Program-made: the position numbers and the translations under genes
From: Thozetella sp. PMI_491
Taxonomy: Eukaryota > Ascomycota > Sordariomycetes > Chaetosphaeriales > Chaetosphaeriaceae
Length of the DNA stretch: 64,000 nt
Direction: 5' to 3'
Assembly (NCBI GenBank): GCA_021432635.1
Contig: MU270028.1
Span: forward strand, 730,420 to 794,419
In this document: positions 21,910-32,770 of the stretch, one piece after another
Numbering within the stretch: the first letter of the stretch is position 1
Layout: each line of letters starts with the position of its first letter
Notes under the pieces: model-generated
What the model was told of the DNA's origin: nothing
Seen by the model: only the letters and a program-made list of their open reading frames with translations
Databases searched by the model: none

Positions 21910-22251
21910 TCAAGTGTAAGGCCCCAGAGCATACAGCCTTACAACAGGTCACGCAGCCTAAAGCAGAACCTAGAAGGTTCACGAGCAAGGGAGAATAGCC
22001 AGTATGACTCCAGTACATACTGCAACCGGCTTAGGAGTCAGGCAGGAAACGCAGGGGGTTAGGAGCCGAGTCAGGACCGAACCCAGGAGGAAAATCCTTC
22101 ACCTGTATAAGTAGGAACCCTAAGGGCCTCAAACTTAAGGAACTTAAGGATCAGTCTCTGTTACAGCCTTAGTGCTCTCAACCGAATACATACCCCTTCT
22201 CGTGGCCGAGCTGTTCCACCACCTGATACCTGCCTAGGGCATTACATCAAG
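21910..22251. mobile_element. solo LTR with 5-bp target duplication
   Basis: A 332-bp unit at 21915-22246 starts TGTAAGGCCC and ends GGGCATTACA, giving inverted TGTAA/TTACA ends. It is bounded on both sides by TCAAG (21910-21914 and 22247-22251), a perfect 5-bp target site duplication. No internal retrotransposon region is attached, so it is a solo LTR left after recombination. The intact duplication suggests a moderate age. The family cannot be decided from the LTR alone. Confidence 0.85.
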
Positions 22252-23400
22252 CTAGTCGTAAGCTCTTTCACGAACCACTCTAAGAGAGCGGCGCCACTTG
22301 GTTTTTAAGACGGTTTTAGACAGCTTTTTTTACCTAGTACTAATATTTTTTAACAAAAGGGCGAGTAACAATTATGCCCTAAGACTTTAAACACTTAACA
22401 AACTAAGACACTAATCTATAACCAACTCTAAGAGAAGTTTTTAAATATCTTCCTTACTTATTATAATGTCTTCTGCTAGCTCTTATACTAATATTCCAGA
22501 TATCTAGCGGTTTAGACTCAATATACTGTTATTATTTATAAATTTAGTAAAGCCTAGAGTCAACTGTTCCTTAAACCTAGTATGAAACGCATATAAAAAG
22601 ACAGTTAAGTTGGGCATCGTGTATAATCTAGCTAGGTTGTTTCGCATATTTTTATCCCTTGATAACGTTTTCGGCTTGACATATGATTATACGTACAGAA
22701 TCTCTTTTTAAGTAAAAGACTTCTATTTAAGATTAAGCCTGCTAGTAAGTATTTAACATGCTGTGCTGTATAAGATAGCACTAGGTAAAAGACACAAACT
22801 GTTTAAATCTTAAGATGACAAAACTAGCAGTGTAGGGATCTAGGCCAATATTAAATTGGTTCTTGAAGAGAAGTATCAATGGGTTAAATATGTCCTTGGG
22901 CTGTGGTCAGTAATTTCCAGTGGGCTGGGAGGAGATGAGTCTAAAAACCTACCGCCTGGAGATAACAGTGCATTTTAAAGGCCATGCCCTTTTAAATAAG
23001 GCGTTATATCAATCCAAAGGAGGCTCTGCCTAGGAATAGCATATGTTGGATAGACTTTATTATGTCATAAAGCAGACTAAGGGAGAGGTTGTAGAGCAAG
23101 TGCCTCCTGGACTTAGTTATTGTCTCGACTGTTTTAATGTATCAATAGTACCAAGCTCTACTCCGCTAGACTCTTTAGTTGTATCTTATAGTTATAATAT
23201 TATAATATATAACTAGCTCTTCCTAATCGTGTGCCACTAGCTCTTTATAGAAGTGTACTTTAAGGTTTACCGGGCTTTGGATCCTTTCTAAGGCATTAAT
23301 GTCTAAGAGGACTTTGACGGGCTTGCTTGACCAGCTGCTAAGGCAGTTTAGAAAATCTAGAGCGAGGAGGTGCCTATGTAGAATTTCGTCTACCTTTGAG
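22252..23400. other. AT-rich, probably degraded repeat DNA
   Basis: This is strongly AT-rich. The minus strand keeps a short readable stretch (about 23400-23223: SSKVDEILHRHLLALDFLNC, then KPVKVLLDINALERIQ) followed by many stops. It looks like a decayed coding sequence of a transposon or gene, but I do not recognise the family. Confidence 0.4.
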
Positions 23401-24480
23401 CTATAGGGAGCGTTGATCGCCAGGCTGAGGTACAACGCTGTATAAGATATATGAATGAAATGGGCTTTTGAGGCGCCTCACCAAGTCGTGCTCACTTTCC
23501 GGCAGATCTTCGATGCCATCTAGATCATCCTTCTGGAGTGTGCCGCGGAGAAAGTATTTGTGTGGGCTAGCGTGATTTTCTGAACATCTTCGGCTAGATG
23601 GCTGAGACGCGGTTCGATCGCCAACAGTTTGTGCGCTTCCGAGCGGAACAGGCGACGGTACAGCGGGGCTGTCAGATAGTATAGCAAAGTCCCCAATCCG
23701 CACCATGCGGCAAATCGAACCCCATGCCACGATGCCGACACGAATGATCCTTTCAGTAAGGGGCGGACGTGCTCGGGAAGACATAGGGGTGATCCCTGTA
23801 CTCCGATCCTCTGCACTCTGTTGGGTATGGCAAGACGACCCGCCATGACGACAGAGCTTCCGCCCTCCGGCATTTGCCTCCGCCGCCTCTGGCGGATCTA
23901 TCTCTCCTCGCCCGACACGGACTTGCTCGCCCAAAGCCCTTATACAGTAACAACCAGCCAGACCTCCGCATAACCTTCAGATTACCGGCCGGGGTAAAAC
24001 TCCAGGTCTCGCCGACGCATTGTATTGCTCTCTCATACATATAGATGGGACCACCCTGTTTTCCATGACCCTATATATATGGCCCTTCGCTGAGGAGATC
24101 AATACATACATCCAGTCGGAGCACCCCCCCCCCCCCCCCCCCTCTCCCCCCGGGCTCCACCCTCCCAGGCCCTTTAACCACCATCAGATGCCGCCCCGGC
24201 CCTGCCAGACTTCCTGAGGACCTCCGAAGGACACCAGGATGCCCAGCACGCTGAGAGGAGCGCTGATTCAGGGGTATTTACTTCAGCACAAGAGAGACCG
24301 CGAAAGGCGGCAAGGAAAGCTTGCGTGATAGAAGTGAAGTTCGCCAAGCTGTGGGTGAGAACTCTTAAGGTTGAAGTGATAATATGGCTGCCAAGAGAAA
24401 GGGTATTGCCAAATGGATGAGATCTCTCAAAAGTAGAGTGAAAAGATGGCTGCTAGGAGATTGAAACGCAAGAATCTCAG
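23401..24480. other. intergenic with 19-bp C homopolymer
   Basis: This stretch has higher GC content than the flanks. A run of 19 C lies at 24124-24142. Minus-strand open frames cross 23400-24040, but none shows a recognisable domain. Confidence 0.4.
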
Positions 24481-24890
24481 CTGGACCAAATGGATTATAA
24501 TATTAGTTATAGTATATTAATAAAGATATAATAAATATAAAAAATTAAAATATCAAATTCTATAATAAAAGCAATATTAAGATTAAAACTAAAAAGTAGA
24601 AACTTCTAAAAGTAAAAAGAGAAATAAAGACAAAGGGATTGACTTAGGTAGACAGAGGTAGCTAAGGGTTAGTAAAAGAATAAGTAAGGGTAAGAGGGAA
24701 GAAAAGTAAATTAGAAAAAAATAAGAAATAATAATAATAATTAGATAGTATAATATAATAAAAAAGAAAAGGAAAAAAGAGAAAGACAAGAAAATATTAG
24801 AGCAAAGGGAAGGGGCAGATATATAGGCTGTAGTTAAATGATTGTTATATAGACTGCTAAAACAGGAATAAAGTTGCGATAGATCAGTAA
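24481..24890. repeat. AT-rich low-complexity tract
   Basis: This consists almost only of A, T and G in A-rich purine runs (for example AATAATAATAATAATTAG near 24728). No gene is possible here. It is compositionally extreme compared with both sides. Confidence 0.6.
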
Positions 24891-25346
24891 ATCAGGTTAA
24901 TTGGAAATAGACCGCTCTATATAATCTAAGCGATTAAGAATCGGCAGCCCCGACCACGACACATTTCTTCCAACCACCAACATGGCACACCCACGAGCTT
25001 TTATAGTTCTAGCGAGAAACTCGCCGAGCACAGCTAAACTTATGCTGCAGCCTACGCCGCTGTGTATCAAACCCCTCCTCCAGTCCAACATCCTAGACAA
25101 GCTCCACTCAGAACGATTTCTCATGCTCAGGGGAGAGGTGCGTGGGAGCTTGCAATAAATCCGGAGCCGGTAGAGACGATGGGTAGTGTATATCACAAGT
25201 ATTAGGCCCCTCGGAAGGGAATAATCTCTGTCTGCGAGAACTAAAACGAGCCTTACTGGGACAGCATTATAGACATAGGTCTAGGGCGCAGACACAATAG
25301 ATCGATCCTTAGAGCTATTGTACATCTTTGGGGATTCTATCTCTTA
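24891..25346. other. intergenic region
   Basis: This is the 3' flank of the minus-strand regulator. I see no supported gene. Confidence 0.4.
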
Positions 25347-26914
25347 TCATCTTGCTGGTAAGTATGTAGTAGATGCGCTACCGTACGTTCCCGGCGAGAT
25401 CGTCTCAGATATCGTTTCTAACCACAGGCCGACCGACGAGTTTGTATCTCCTATCGCCACGGAGGCCATTCGCAAAGGGAATAGAAGAAACGAACGGTCG
25501 GACCTTTCCAGGACTTGGTTCGTGTGATAGTCAATTGTACGGCAAATGACAATGCCTGCGCTCTGCACCCTCTCTTGTAACGTTTCGTGATCGCTTTGTC
25601 CGCCGGTTGCAGATGTGATACCCAGAATGAACCGAAGCACCAAGACCAGCGTGCTATAGTATAAAGTCGTGGTCTTAGCCTGATGATTCGAATTGAACTG
25701 GATGACTGTCGGCCATAGAGGCGTAGCCTGGCCATTCGAGTCTAGGATCATCGGTGCTGTGTGTGGAGACGGTATTTGCGTACAGCAAGATGGGGAGGTA
25801 GGGGAGTGAGCTTCCTCCCATCGCTCTAGATCATGTAGAATTCTGTAAGCTGTATTTAGTATGTTGCATGTGGATGTGAGCTCGATATCTTCAGTGATGT
25901 TCGATCTGGCTCCATCCCGCAGGACGAACAGCTCGGCGCAATCGGCCATGATGTCGACCAGGAACGCCATCGAGTCTTTTCGCTCTGGATGCGCGAGCCA
26001 GGGGAGCTCTTTCCACTCAGGCTTCGATAAGATTGTTCGCCGGTGCGAGAGGAGGGCGGCGAGGACGATGGGACGTCGGCTTCTCTCCAGGATCAGTAGA
26101 CACGACGGGGACGTGGCCGCCTCGGGCCCGCGCAACTCGAGCAGTCGTTCCAGACCGCGCGAGTGCGTTATCCAGCCGCCCTCATTTTCCGCAAATAAGA
26201 ACTACCAGTAAAGAACGTCAGGTTAAGGGATTCGGTAGGGAGACAGTACTGCCCACCTCGAAGAATGCCATAATTCCCACCGCCTCCAAAATGTCGAAGG
26301 ACGGCGAGACTTGAGGGCCGTCTAGGATCTGATTCAGCTCGGTCAGGGCGCGGCTATATCTCCGGAATCCCTGCAGGGCGATGGAGCGGTCCATATTCTG
26401 GATACCGAAATAGGTAGTTGATAGCGCAGCGAAGCATTTTCCTGTTAGCGACTGGGGAACCCCGGCGTAGACGGCGCCGACAGTGCCAGTAGCTAGGAGT
26501 CGGGAGAGTGTGTACATGGCGAAGACGGTGTCATAGTCCACGGAAAGTTTGATGTTATCCAGAAGCAGGGGTCCACAGTGCACAATAGATGCTTCATATG
26601 CAGCTGGCCGGTTCTCGTCGGTGGGGCGGAGCCCAGATGCCGCCGAGGGAACGGATGAGGACTCGTGCCTCTGTGGTCCATCGTACCGAACGATAGTGAT
26701 GTCACGGCGCCCCCCACATAGTAATCCTCTTTTGATGCATCTTTTGCACTGCGGAGTAGAAAGATCTGAAGATGAGGAAAAGGTCAGGGCCAGATGCTCT
26801 GGAGGGAAGGGCTACATGCCACGAAACACCGGCACCAGGATTGATCTTACCGCACTTCACCCGTCGCTGTCGACAATTCCCGCATGCTTTAGACCTGCCC
26901 CCGACCCCGACCAT
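25347..26914 (-). CDS. Zn2Cys6 transcription factor
   Basis: Three exons are proposed (26914-26851, 26765-26257, 26201-25347), giving about 475 residues. The zinc cluster is split by the first intron: SKACGNCRQRRVKC joins DLSTPQCKRCIKRGLLC, an exact CX2CX6CX6CX2CX6C cluster. The rest matches the short class of fungal regulators with a helical effector domain: AMYTLSRLLATGTVGAVYAG, DILEAVGIMAFFEF, ITHSRGLERLLELRGPEAAT and LHDLERWEEAHSP. The second intron uses a GTGGGC donor and keeps phase 0. The stop after STTYLPAR may be replaced by a further small exon, since GTAGCG lies just before it. The target genes are unknown and no neighbour points to a pathway. Confidence 0.85.
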
Positions 26915-27510
26915 TCTGGAGTGTGAAAGGAATCTCTGGCGGCAGAGCCCACGTGGTTCGATTGCCTGAGGTTACTTCGTTGATATGCCTAGGCCCAAGA
27001 GGCAGCGGCTGAAGGAGCCGGGAGGGAGAATTGCCTGAGCTACAATAGTCGACCTGCGCCCCACTACCCCCCGTTCGTCATCCATTGTCGTCAGCCCGGA
27101 GTCTTGGGCGGCACAGCTAGGGGAGCCACCACTTGATGGGCTGGGCTTTGTGGACCTTCGCGGAATCAACCAAAAAGGGTAAGCGCGTAATGCGGGCGAT
27201 AAATGCTGTACAACGCTAACGGAGAGGGTTTGAGCCTCACAGCTGAGCAGTGCATGCTCTAGAGCCATCGTTGTATCTGCCACCATCATATACAGCGCTA
27301 CCTTCCGTGGCGCAGAGGGTTCGCGGATTGCGCCCGATCTAGAAAAGTATGATAGCAATTGGTACCTAGTAGAAAGGGCGCGTGTATAGGTCTGCCCGAG
27401 GTATAAAATAGACCTAGACGTCACCCATCCTCCGTAAAGCGACCATCGCTCTCGGGATTTAGAGATCTATCGGGCCTTATCTGTGCCTCTCAGGTTCCAT
27501 CCAGCGCAAA
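26915..27510. other. divergent intergenic region
   Basis: This separates the minus-strand regulator from the plus-strand gene at 27511. A minus-strand open frame (27424-26972) begins with GTG and has no motif, so I do not call it. Confidence 0.4.
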
Positions 27511-28831
27511 ATGAGTCTTCCACAGTACGGCCTCGCACCGACTCAGGCGGAGATTGACCAGTATTCCGACATGGAGTATGGCATCACGGCGCAGGAAGAA
27601 ACGGCACTGATGGCGGAAGCACTTCGGTGGGTCCCCAAAAGGCCGGCGATTGGACAGCGGCCTGCGTATACGCTACAGGTGAGCCACTTTCCCTCCCGCT
27701 CTCGACAGGACAAAGGCCGACGTTAGGAGAAACCTGTTGTCATCCCGAGGATAGATACCGTCGGCAAGCTACAGGCCCAGCTGCCATTTATGCGAGCCTA
27801 CAGCCCAAGTCTTGCTGCGTATGGCATAGGGCCCCAAGACTTTGTTGCATTTATCGACAATCTAGCTCTTGCCCAGGCTCCTCCACCGGCGCTCAAGGCA
27901 CTAAATCTTGCCAGCACCGGTCTCCGGTTTGTGTAAGCATTGCGGTCGATGTGCACCTCCAACATGGGTTCTCGACGCGAAACTTCGGTTAACACACTCT
28001 ACCCAGACCACTTCATACGGTACAGCTCGTCGCCGCCGGGGTATCGGTCGCCACTGGTGTGGGCACAGCAGTAGCAACAAAAGCACGGACCAAGAAGTTC
28101 ATGGAGACAGTCAACCGGGAATTCTTCGAGCCCAGGGGCTTGAAAGCCACCATGTACAAGAACTCTGAACTCATTGCACGTCTCGGTCTTAATACATCCA
28201 TGCCACCACTCACGTAAGTATGCTCTACGGTCTAAGATAGCCCATGCATTACACTGCTTACACAATGCACCAGGCCGTTAGATAGGTCCTCGAAGTACAC
28301 CAGCGTACGAGATCGCCGCATGCAGGCACTTGCGCCATATGTGTCCCCCCTATCGCTGGATGTTCCACCCCCAGCACCACAAAGAAGCGTCCTGGATAGG
28401 ATAAGCGCAAAACAGATCCAACATACAATCGACAAGAAGGAGAAGAAGGAGCGGAAGAAGCAAAGGTGAGACGGCAGCATCAAGCAGAAGAGGGGCGTCT
28501 CGGGCTGACTAGGAACAGCGCCAGCCAAAGCGATAGCGAGAGCGACAGTGACAACAGCTTGGATGAGAAGCTACGCAAACTAGATGAGCGAGTGCGCAAG
28601 ATCGACATGAAAGCGGAGAAGGACCTCGCGTCAAAAGGCCCTAGCAAGGCATACAAGGTAGAGGAGAAAAGACGTGAAGAGCTGCAGAAGGTAGAAGAAG
28701 ATCGCCAGAAGGTAGAAGGAAAGGGTGAAAGGCGACCGAGAAAGGTCGACAAGAAGAAAGACAAGAAGGTGAACAAGGAGCTGAAGCAAGTCGAGAAGAT
28801 GGAGTATCTCGTGATAGAGTCGTTATGGTGA
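27511..28831 (+). CDS. conserved fungal protein with Gly-rich segment and charged tail
   Basis: Five exons (27511-27678, 27727-27932, 28007-28213, 28274-28465, 28513-28831) give about 363 residues. The order of parts matches a fungal family of unknown function that I recognise by pattern: VVIPRID, FMRAYSPSLAAYGIGPQDFV, FIDNLALAQAPPPALKALNL, FVPLHTVQLVAAG, VGTAVATKARTKKFMETVNR, EFFEPRGLKATMYKNSELI and LAPYVSPLSLDVPP. The middle VSVATGVGTAVAT is glycine-rich and hydrophobic and may insert in or lie on a membrane. The C-terminal 100 residues are Lys/Glu-rich and probably a coiled coil (KLRKLDERVRKIDMKAEKDL). All four introns are GT-AG and keep frame with the family pattern. Function is unknown. 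Confidence 0.8.
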
Positions 28832-29032
28832 AAAACGCGAGCCGGTCTGCGGTTGGTCGTTAGCAGCTGCACTCTGGTCATGTTACGTGCTGTGCTTTCC
28901 AAACGGTAAGACAGTGAGTCCAGATTTTGAGGGACCACCACCACCACCAACGCGAAAAAAGCGTCGAGAGATCTCGAGATAGATATCTGTAGCCATAGAA
29001 CAACTTAATAAAGCTATATATACGAGCTATAT

Positions 29033-29290
29033 TTGCTATACGATCTATACTATATAAGCTGCATTGGCTATAGTTGCTATACTAGCTTCCTGTTGCGCGC
29101 GGGCTATGATGACCATATTGACGGTGCTTGCTATACTGACCACGAGGGCCAATTGATCCACGCGATCTATACGATCCACGTGAGATATACTGACTACGCT
29201 GGCTACACTGGCGGTGCCGGCTATACGATCCTCAAGGGCCAGTGGACCTATGCTAGCTATATGGGCCGTGAGATCTATACTGACCGTATA
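29033..29290. repeat. degenerate short-period repeat inside the MITE
   Basis: The phrase GCTATACTGACCAC and close variants (GATCTATACGATCCACG, GAGATATACTGACTACGC, GAGATCTATACTGACC) recur at irregular 15-35 base spacing. This forms a degenerate tandem structure in the left-central part of the element. Confidence 0.5.
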
Positions 29291-29486
29291 CTGCGGTGTA
29301 ATTTATAAGGGTTACCTGAACTATATAGTGTATACATGTCAGGAAAAGGATAGAGAGAGATATATATATAGTATAGCTCGATAGCTGTCAATTAAGAGAT
29401 TAAAGATCTGTAGCCATTGTAATTATAATGATAAATGCGCATTTATCAAGCGATAAAATGCTTTTCAACAAATTTTATCTTGTGCT

Positions 29487-29610
29487 TGGTGGTGGTGCTG
29501 CTGCTGGTGGTAGTGGTGCTGATGGTGGTAGTGGTGCTGATGGTGGTGGTGCCGATGGTGGTGCTGGTGGTGGTGCTGGTGGTGGTGCTGGTGGTGCTGG
29601 CGGTGGTCAC
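29487..29610. repeat. GGTGGTGCT/GGT-rich microsatellite
   Basis: The plus strand consists of GGTGGT, GGTGCT and GATGGTGGTAGTGGTGCT units over about 120 bases, next to the right arm of the MITE-like element. A Gly/Ala-rich open frame through it is a by-product of the repeat. Confidence 0.8.
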
Positions 29611-29835
29611 TCAAAATCTGGACCCACTAGCAATTAAGTGGATTTAAACTACTTTATATGGGGTTCAAATATCTGAATATTCCTAGCTAGGACTACCTCG
29701 GCAGCAAATTGGGTTCGAGCCTGTCTTTCATCAACTGTATGGACAATCCTATCAACCCCTCTGGTAATTAAGTTGAGCAATTTACCAGCCCCATACTGCT
29801 TGAATGGTCCCTCTGTCACGTTGTCCATGGACATA

Positions 29836-32675
29836 TTACCAATCTAGGGGGTAATCCTCCGGGGCCAATCCAAAGTACCCAACATCGGGAATCGGGAGCA
29901 GCGTGGAATTCTGCTTATACGACTGGAAGTCAACGCCGGCCGTGCTGACGGTGTTGCCCCACCAGTTAATTGCCACACTCGCGCCGAAGGCGAAGGCAAA
30001 GGTCTGGATAATACCCGAGATGGCCACCCCGACGTTGAAGCCTGCCTCGAGGATGTAGTTGTACTTCTCCCACCAGGCGTTGTACCGTCGCTTGATCCAG
30101 TACATGAAGATGAAGGAAAGGTACATGCCGTTGGTGGCATATGACAGGTTGTTGCCGCCCGTCCAGTTCAGCGCGCCCGCCCACGTCACAGCGGGGTCGA
30201 TGCGGCCGACGTAGCTCAGGGGCCGGAAGACGAAGCGGTTCCAGGTCGCGAAGCGCGCCTCGGACCACTTCCGGCGCGCGGCGTCGCTGATCTTAGGGCC
30301 GTAGCGCTGTGCGAGACCCCATGAGGTGCCGATCAGCGTCCCCATGAGGAAGCACCAGGGCAGGATGGGATAGAGCTTGAACATGTTCTTGACGCCGAAT
30401 GCGCCGTATTCGACGGCGCTAGCGAACACTAGCACGGCGTCCGTGCACACAAAGTGCTGGGCGTTTTCCCACGTGCAGAGCGTGCCGGTGTTGAAGTTGT
30501 CAATCATCCAGTTCAGCATGCCGATGAAGATGAAGGTGTTGATAAACGCAGCCAACATCTGCGCTCGGAACACAGCACGAGGCGGTAGCTTCGAGTAGTG
30601 TGCAAGCTTTTGATCGGCGATATATGTATCGGCCTGGGCGTTGAAGTTGGATCCGAACGCTGTCACGATGATCTGAGCCTCGGCGTTGCCGGCGAACCAC
30701 ACACCAGCCAGCAACTGGAAGAGCACGTTGAAGCCCATCGACACGTTCGCACCGGCGTAAAGAATTGCAGAAGGGATCAAAAACACTCCGCTGAGCACAA
30801 TCACTGTAATTACAACCCACCAAGGCGTATGTGTGGGCCAGTTCTGGAGCGCGGCGATGCCGAAGCCCATGGAGACGAGGAGCACCAGGAAGAACCACCA
30901 GTCCGGCACTTCCTTATAGGCCATCATCATACGCGTGTGGGCGTCCGTGTTTCCTTCCCAAATCGACGTGCGGTGCCGGATGGATTTCCACATCTCCTTG
31001 CCGGACTTCTTGAGCGAGTCCCAGTATTTGATGGTGACGTAGGTCAGGGTCAGGGGGTACCAGGCGAACCAGGCGCCCTGGCCAAAGACGTTGGCACCCG
31101 AGAAATACGGTGGACCGTATTGCTTGTAGGCCTCAATGTTAACACCACCGTTTCCGTCCGAGATGATGGTGGCGTTGTAAATGCCGCCCTGGTTGTTAAA
31201 GGCCTCGTTGCTGTTGATCGGCGTGTAGGCGGCCCAGGCGTAGTTGGTCCAGTACATGCCGATGATGATCAGCCCGGAGAGCACCCGGGCGCTGTACTGC
31301 TGGATTGCGCTCCACCACGGGGTCACCAAGTGCCCGGTGCCGGACACGTTCCAGTCGAAGGTCGCGATCGGGTTGAAGCCCATGCCGCCGTAGAATCCCG
31401 TGATCATACCGAGGCTGAAGTTGTCGGGCGCGATCCACGTCATCCAGTTGAAAGCGTGCAGGGCGGTGAAGAGGGTGTTGGGGATCCAGTACCAGAGGAA
31501 CATGGCCAGGAAGGCGAGCATGAAGAAGCGGTACCGCGTCATGGTCCAGCCGTTGGCGACCTCGCCCTTCTTTTCCGGCACAACGAGGGCGCGGTTAAGG
31601 GCGACAATGGGCAGTACCTTGGGCCAGATGGCCGTGACAGGGAAGATGACGAAGCGCCGCAGCAAGCCGGCGAAGCCGAAGCCGAAGAACTGCACGGCAA
31701 GGGCCAGCACGATCTCGTAGCCGAACGACACCCACGTCTGGCCGAGATACTGCGGGAGCCGCTGCACGATGAACATGTAGTACGTGCTAGAGATGTTATT
31801 CGCGATGGTGAACATGATGGTGGCGAACATCTGCTCCTTGTGAGACCACGGCCCGGGGTTGAGCGAGATGCGGGAGCCGCGGACGGTGAAGCCCCAGTCG
31901 GGCAAGGCCTTCGCTAGGAAGAGGCCGCAAGGGGCCAGCAGCAGCTGCATGACGTTGGCGCTGAGCGAGATGGCTGGCTGGCGCGGGCTGAAGAAGGTGT
32001 TGAGCGCCGTGGAGCCCGACATGAAGACCAAGCCGAGGAAGTAGGATCGGATAGTCTCGACGGGCAGCGTCGGATCGTCGAAGGGATCCGTGACGGAGCG
32101 GACCTCTGGATAGGGTGAGTGGTACTTGATCATAGCAGCCTCGGTGCGCGCCTCCAAGGACCAGTCGGACTCTTCCATCTCGGTCACTTTGGCGCCCTGG
32201 ACGAGGCTCCGGATCTTGGTCATGGTCCAGTCTGGGAAGTTGGGGTCATCCTAGGGTAGCGTGAGAAAGGGCTGCAAAGTCACGCGCCACGGGCGCAGAT
32301 GGAGGCGCCCGTGGGCTGGGGAAGCAGTCTGCTCACCTTGTGGAACTCGATAGCTTCCAGCAGGATTTCGACTGCCTCCTCATCGGTCATGACGATGATA
32401 CGCTCGAGGATGGCCGTCACGTCAGCCCGAGGGGCGATCTGGTCGTCCTCAGCGATGCGGCCATAGTGCTCGGCGACCTTCTGCCGCATCTCAGGCGAGA
32501 TGGTCCGTCCCTCCCGGACAGCGGCGACGATGTCGTCGACCTCCTCGGCGGCGGCGATTTCATCGTGGCCGGCCTTTTCGTTCCGCACCTCAGCCTTCTC
32601 GTCGTCAGCGGCGGGAGAGGGCACAGCCTCGTTGCTGGCCACCTGCTGGATATCGGGGTCGTTTTCCTTGGCCAT
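29836..32675 (-). CDS. oligopeptide transporter (OPT family) 1
   Basis: Two exons (32675-32337 and 32250-29836) are joined by an 86-bp GT-AG intron, HK|DDPNFPDW, for about 917 residues. The cytoplasmic N-terminus is acidic. The family signature SPYPEVRSVTDPFDDPTLPV precedes the first membrane segment. Many hydrophobic segments follow, with OPT landmarks such as WYWIPNTLFTALHAFNWMTW, GFYGGMGFNPIATFDWN, YKEVPDWWFFLVLLVSMGFG and LAGVWFAGNAEAQIIVTAFG. The end is APEDYPLDW. Members import oligopeptides, glutathione or metal-ligand conjugates by proton symport at the plasma membrane or vacuole; the substrate here is unknown. The start at 32675 (MAKENDPD) is preferred over an upstream in-frame Met at 32708. 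A TATATA box lies about 90 bases upstream. Confidence 0.93.
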
Positions 32676-32763
32676 GATGCCTACCAATGCCTGGATACAC
32701 AACCGCACATCTGGGGAGCAGCCGGGTTCACGAAGCGCCGGGGCCGCATCGGACCCTCCCGAC

Positions 32764-32770
32764 TATATAT
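32764..32770 (-). promoter_or_regulatory. TATA-box-like site of OPT gene 1
   Basis: TATATAT lies about 90 bases before the proposed OPT start at 32675, a normal TATA distance for a fungal promoter. No experimental support is possible from sequence alone. Confidence 0.4.

Larger units (their letters stand above)
28913..29628. mobile_element. MITE-like element with 27-bp terminal inverted repeats
   Basis: The left end at 28913-28939 starts AGTGAGTCCAGATTTTGAGG. The right end at 29602-29628, read on the minus strand, starts AGTGGGTCCAGATTTTGAGT. The two 27-base arms differ at two positions. Both run inward into ACC/GGT triplet repeats. The 716-bp unit has no transposase. A possible TA duplication is TA on the right and CA on the left, so the target site is not certain. 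The AGT start and TA-like flank would suit a Tc1/mariner-Fot1 relative. Confidence 0.65.

Noticed and set aside
26972-27424. Minus-strand open frame of 150 codons
   Set aside because: It begins with GTG, has no motif and lies in a divergent promoter region.
28913-29628. Autonomous DNA transposon
   Set aside because: No transposase frame or DDE-type motif is present between the inverted arms.
29428-29637. Gly/Ala-rich small open frame
   Set aside because: It is produced by the GGTGGTGCT microsatellite and has no start context or homologue.
30598-31917. Plus-strand open frame of 439 codons
   Set aside because: It lies fully antisense to OPT gene 1 and is rich in Gly/Arg/His/Val as expected for a shadow of a GC-rich membrane protein gene.
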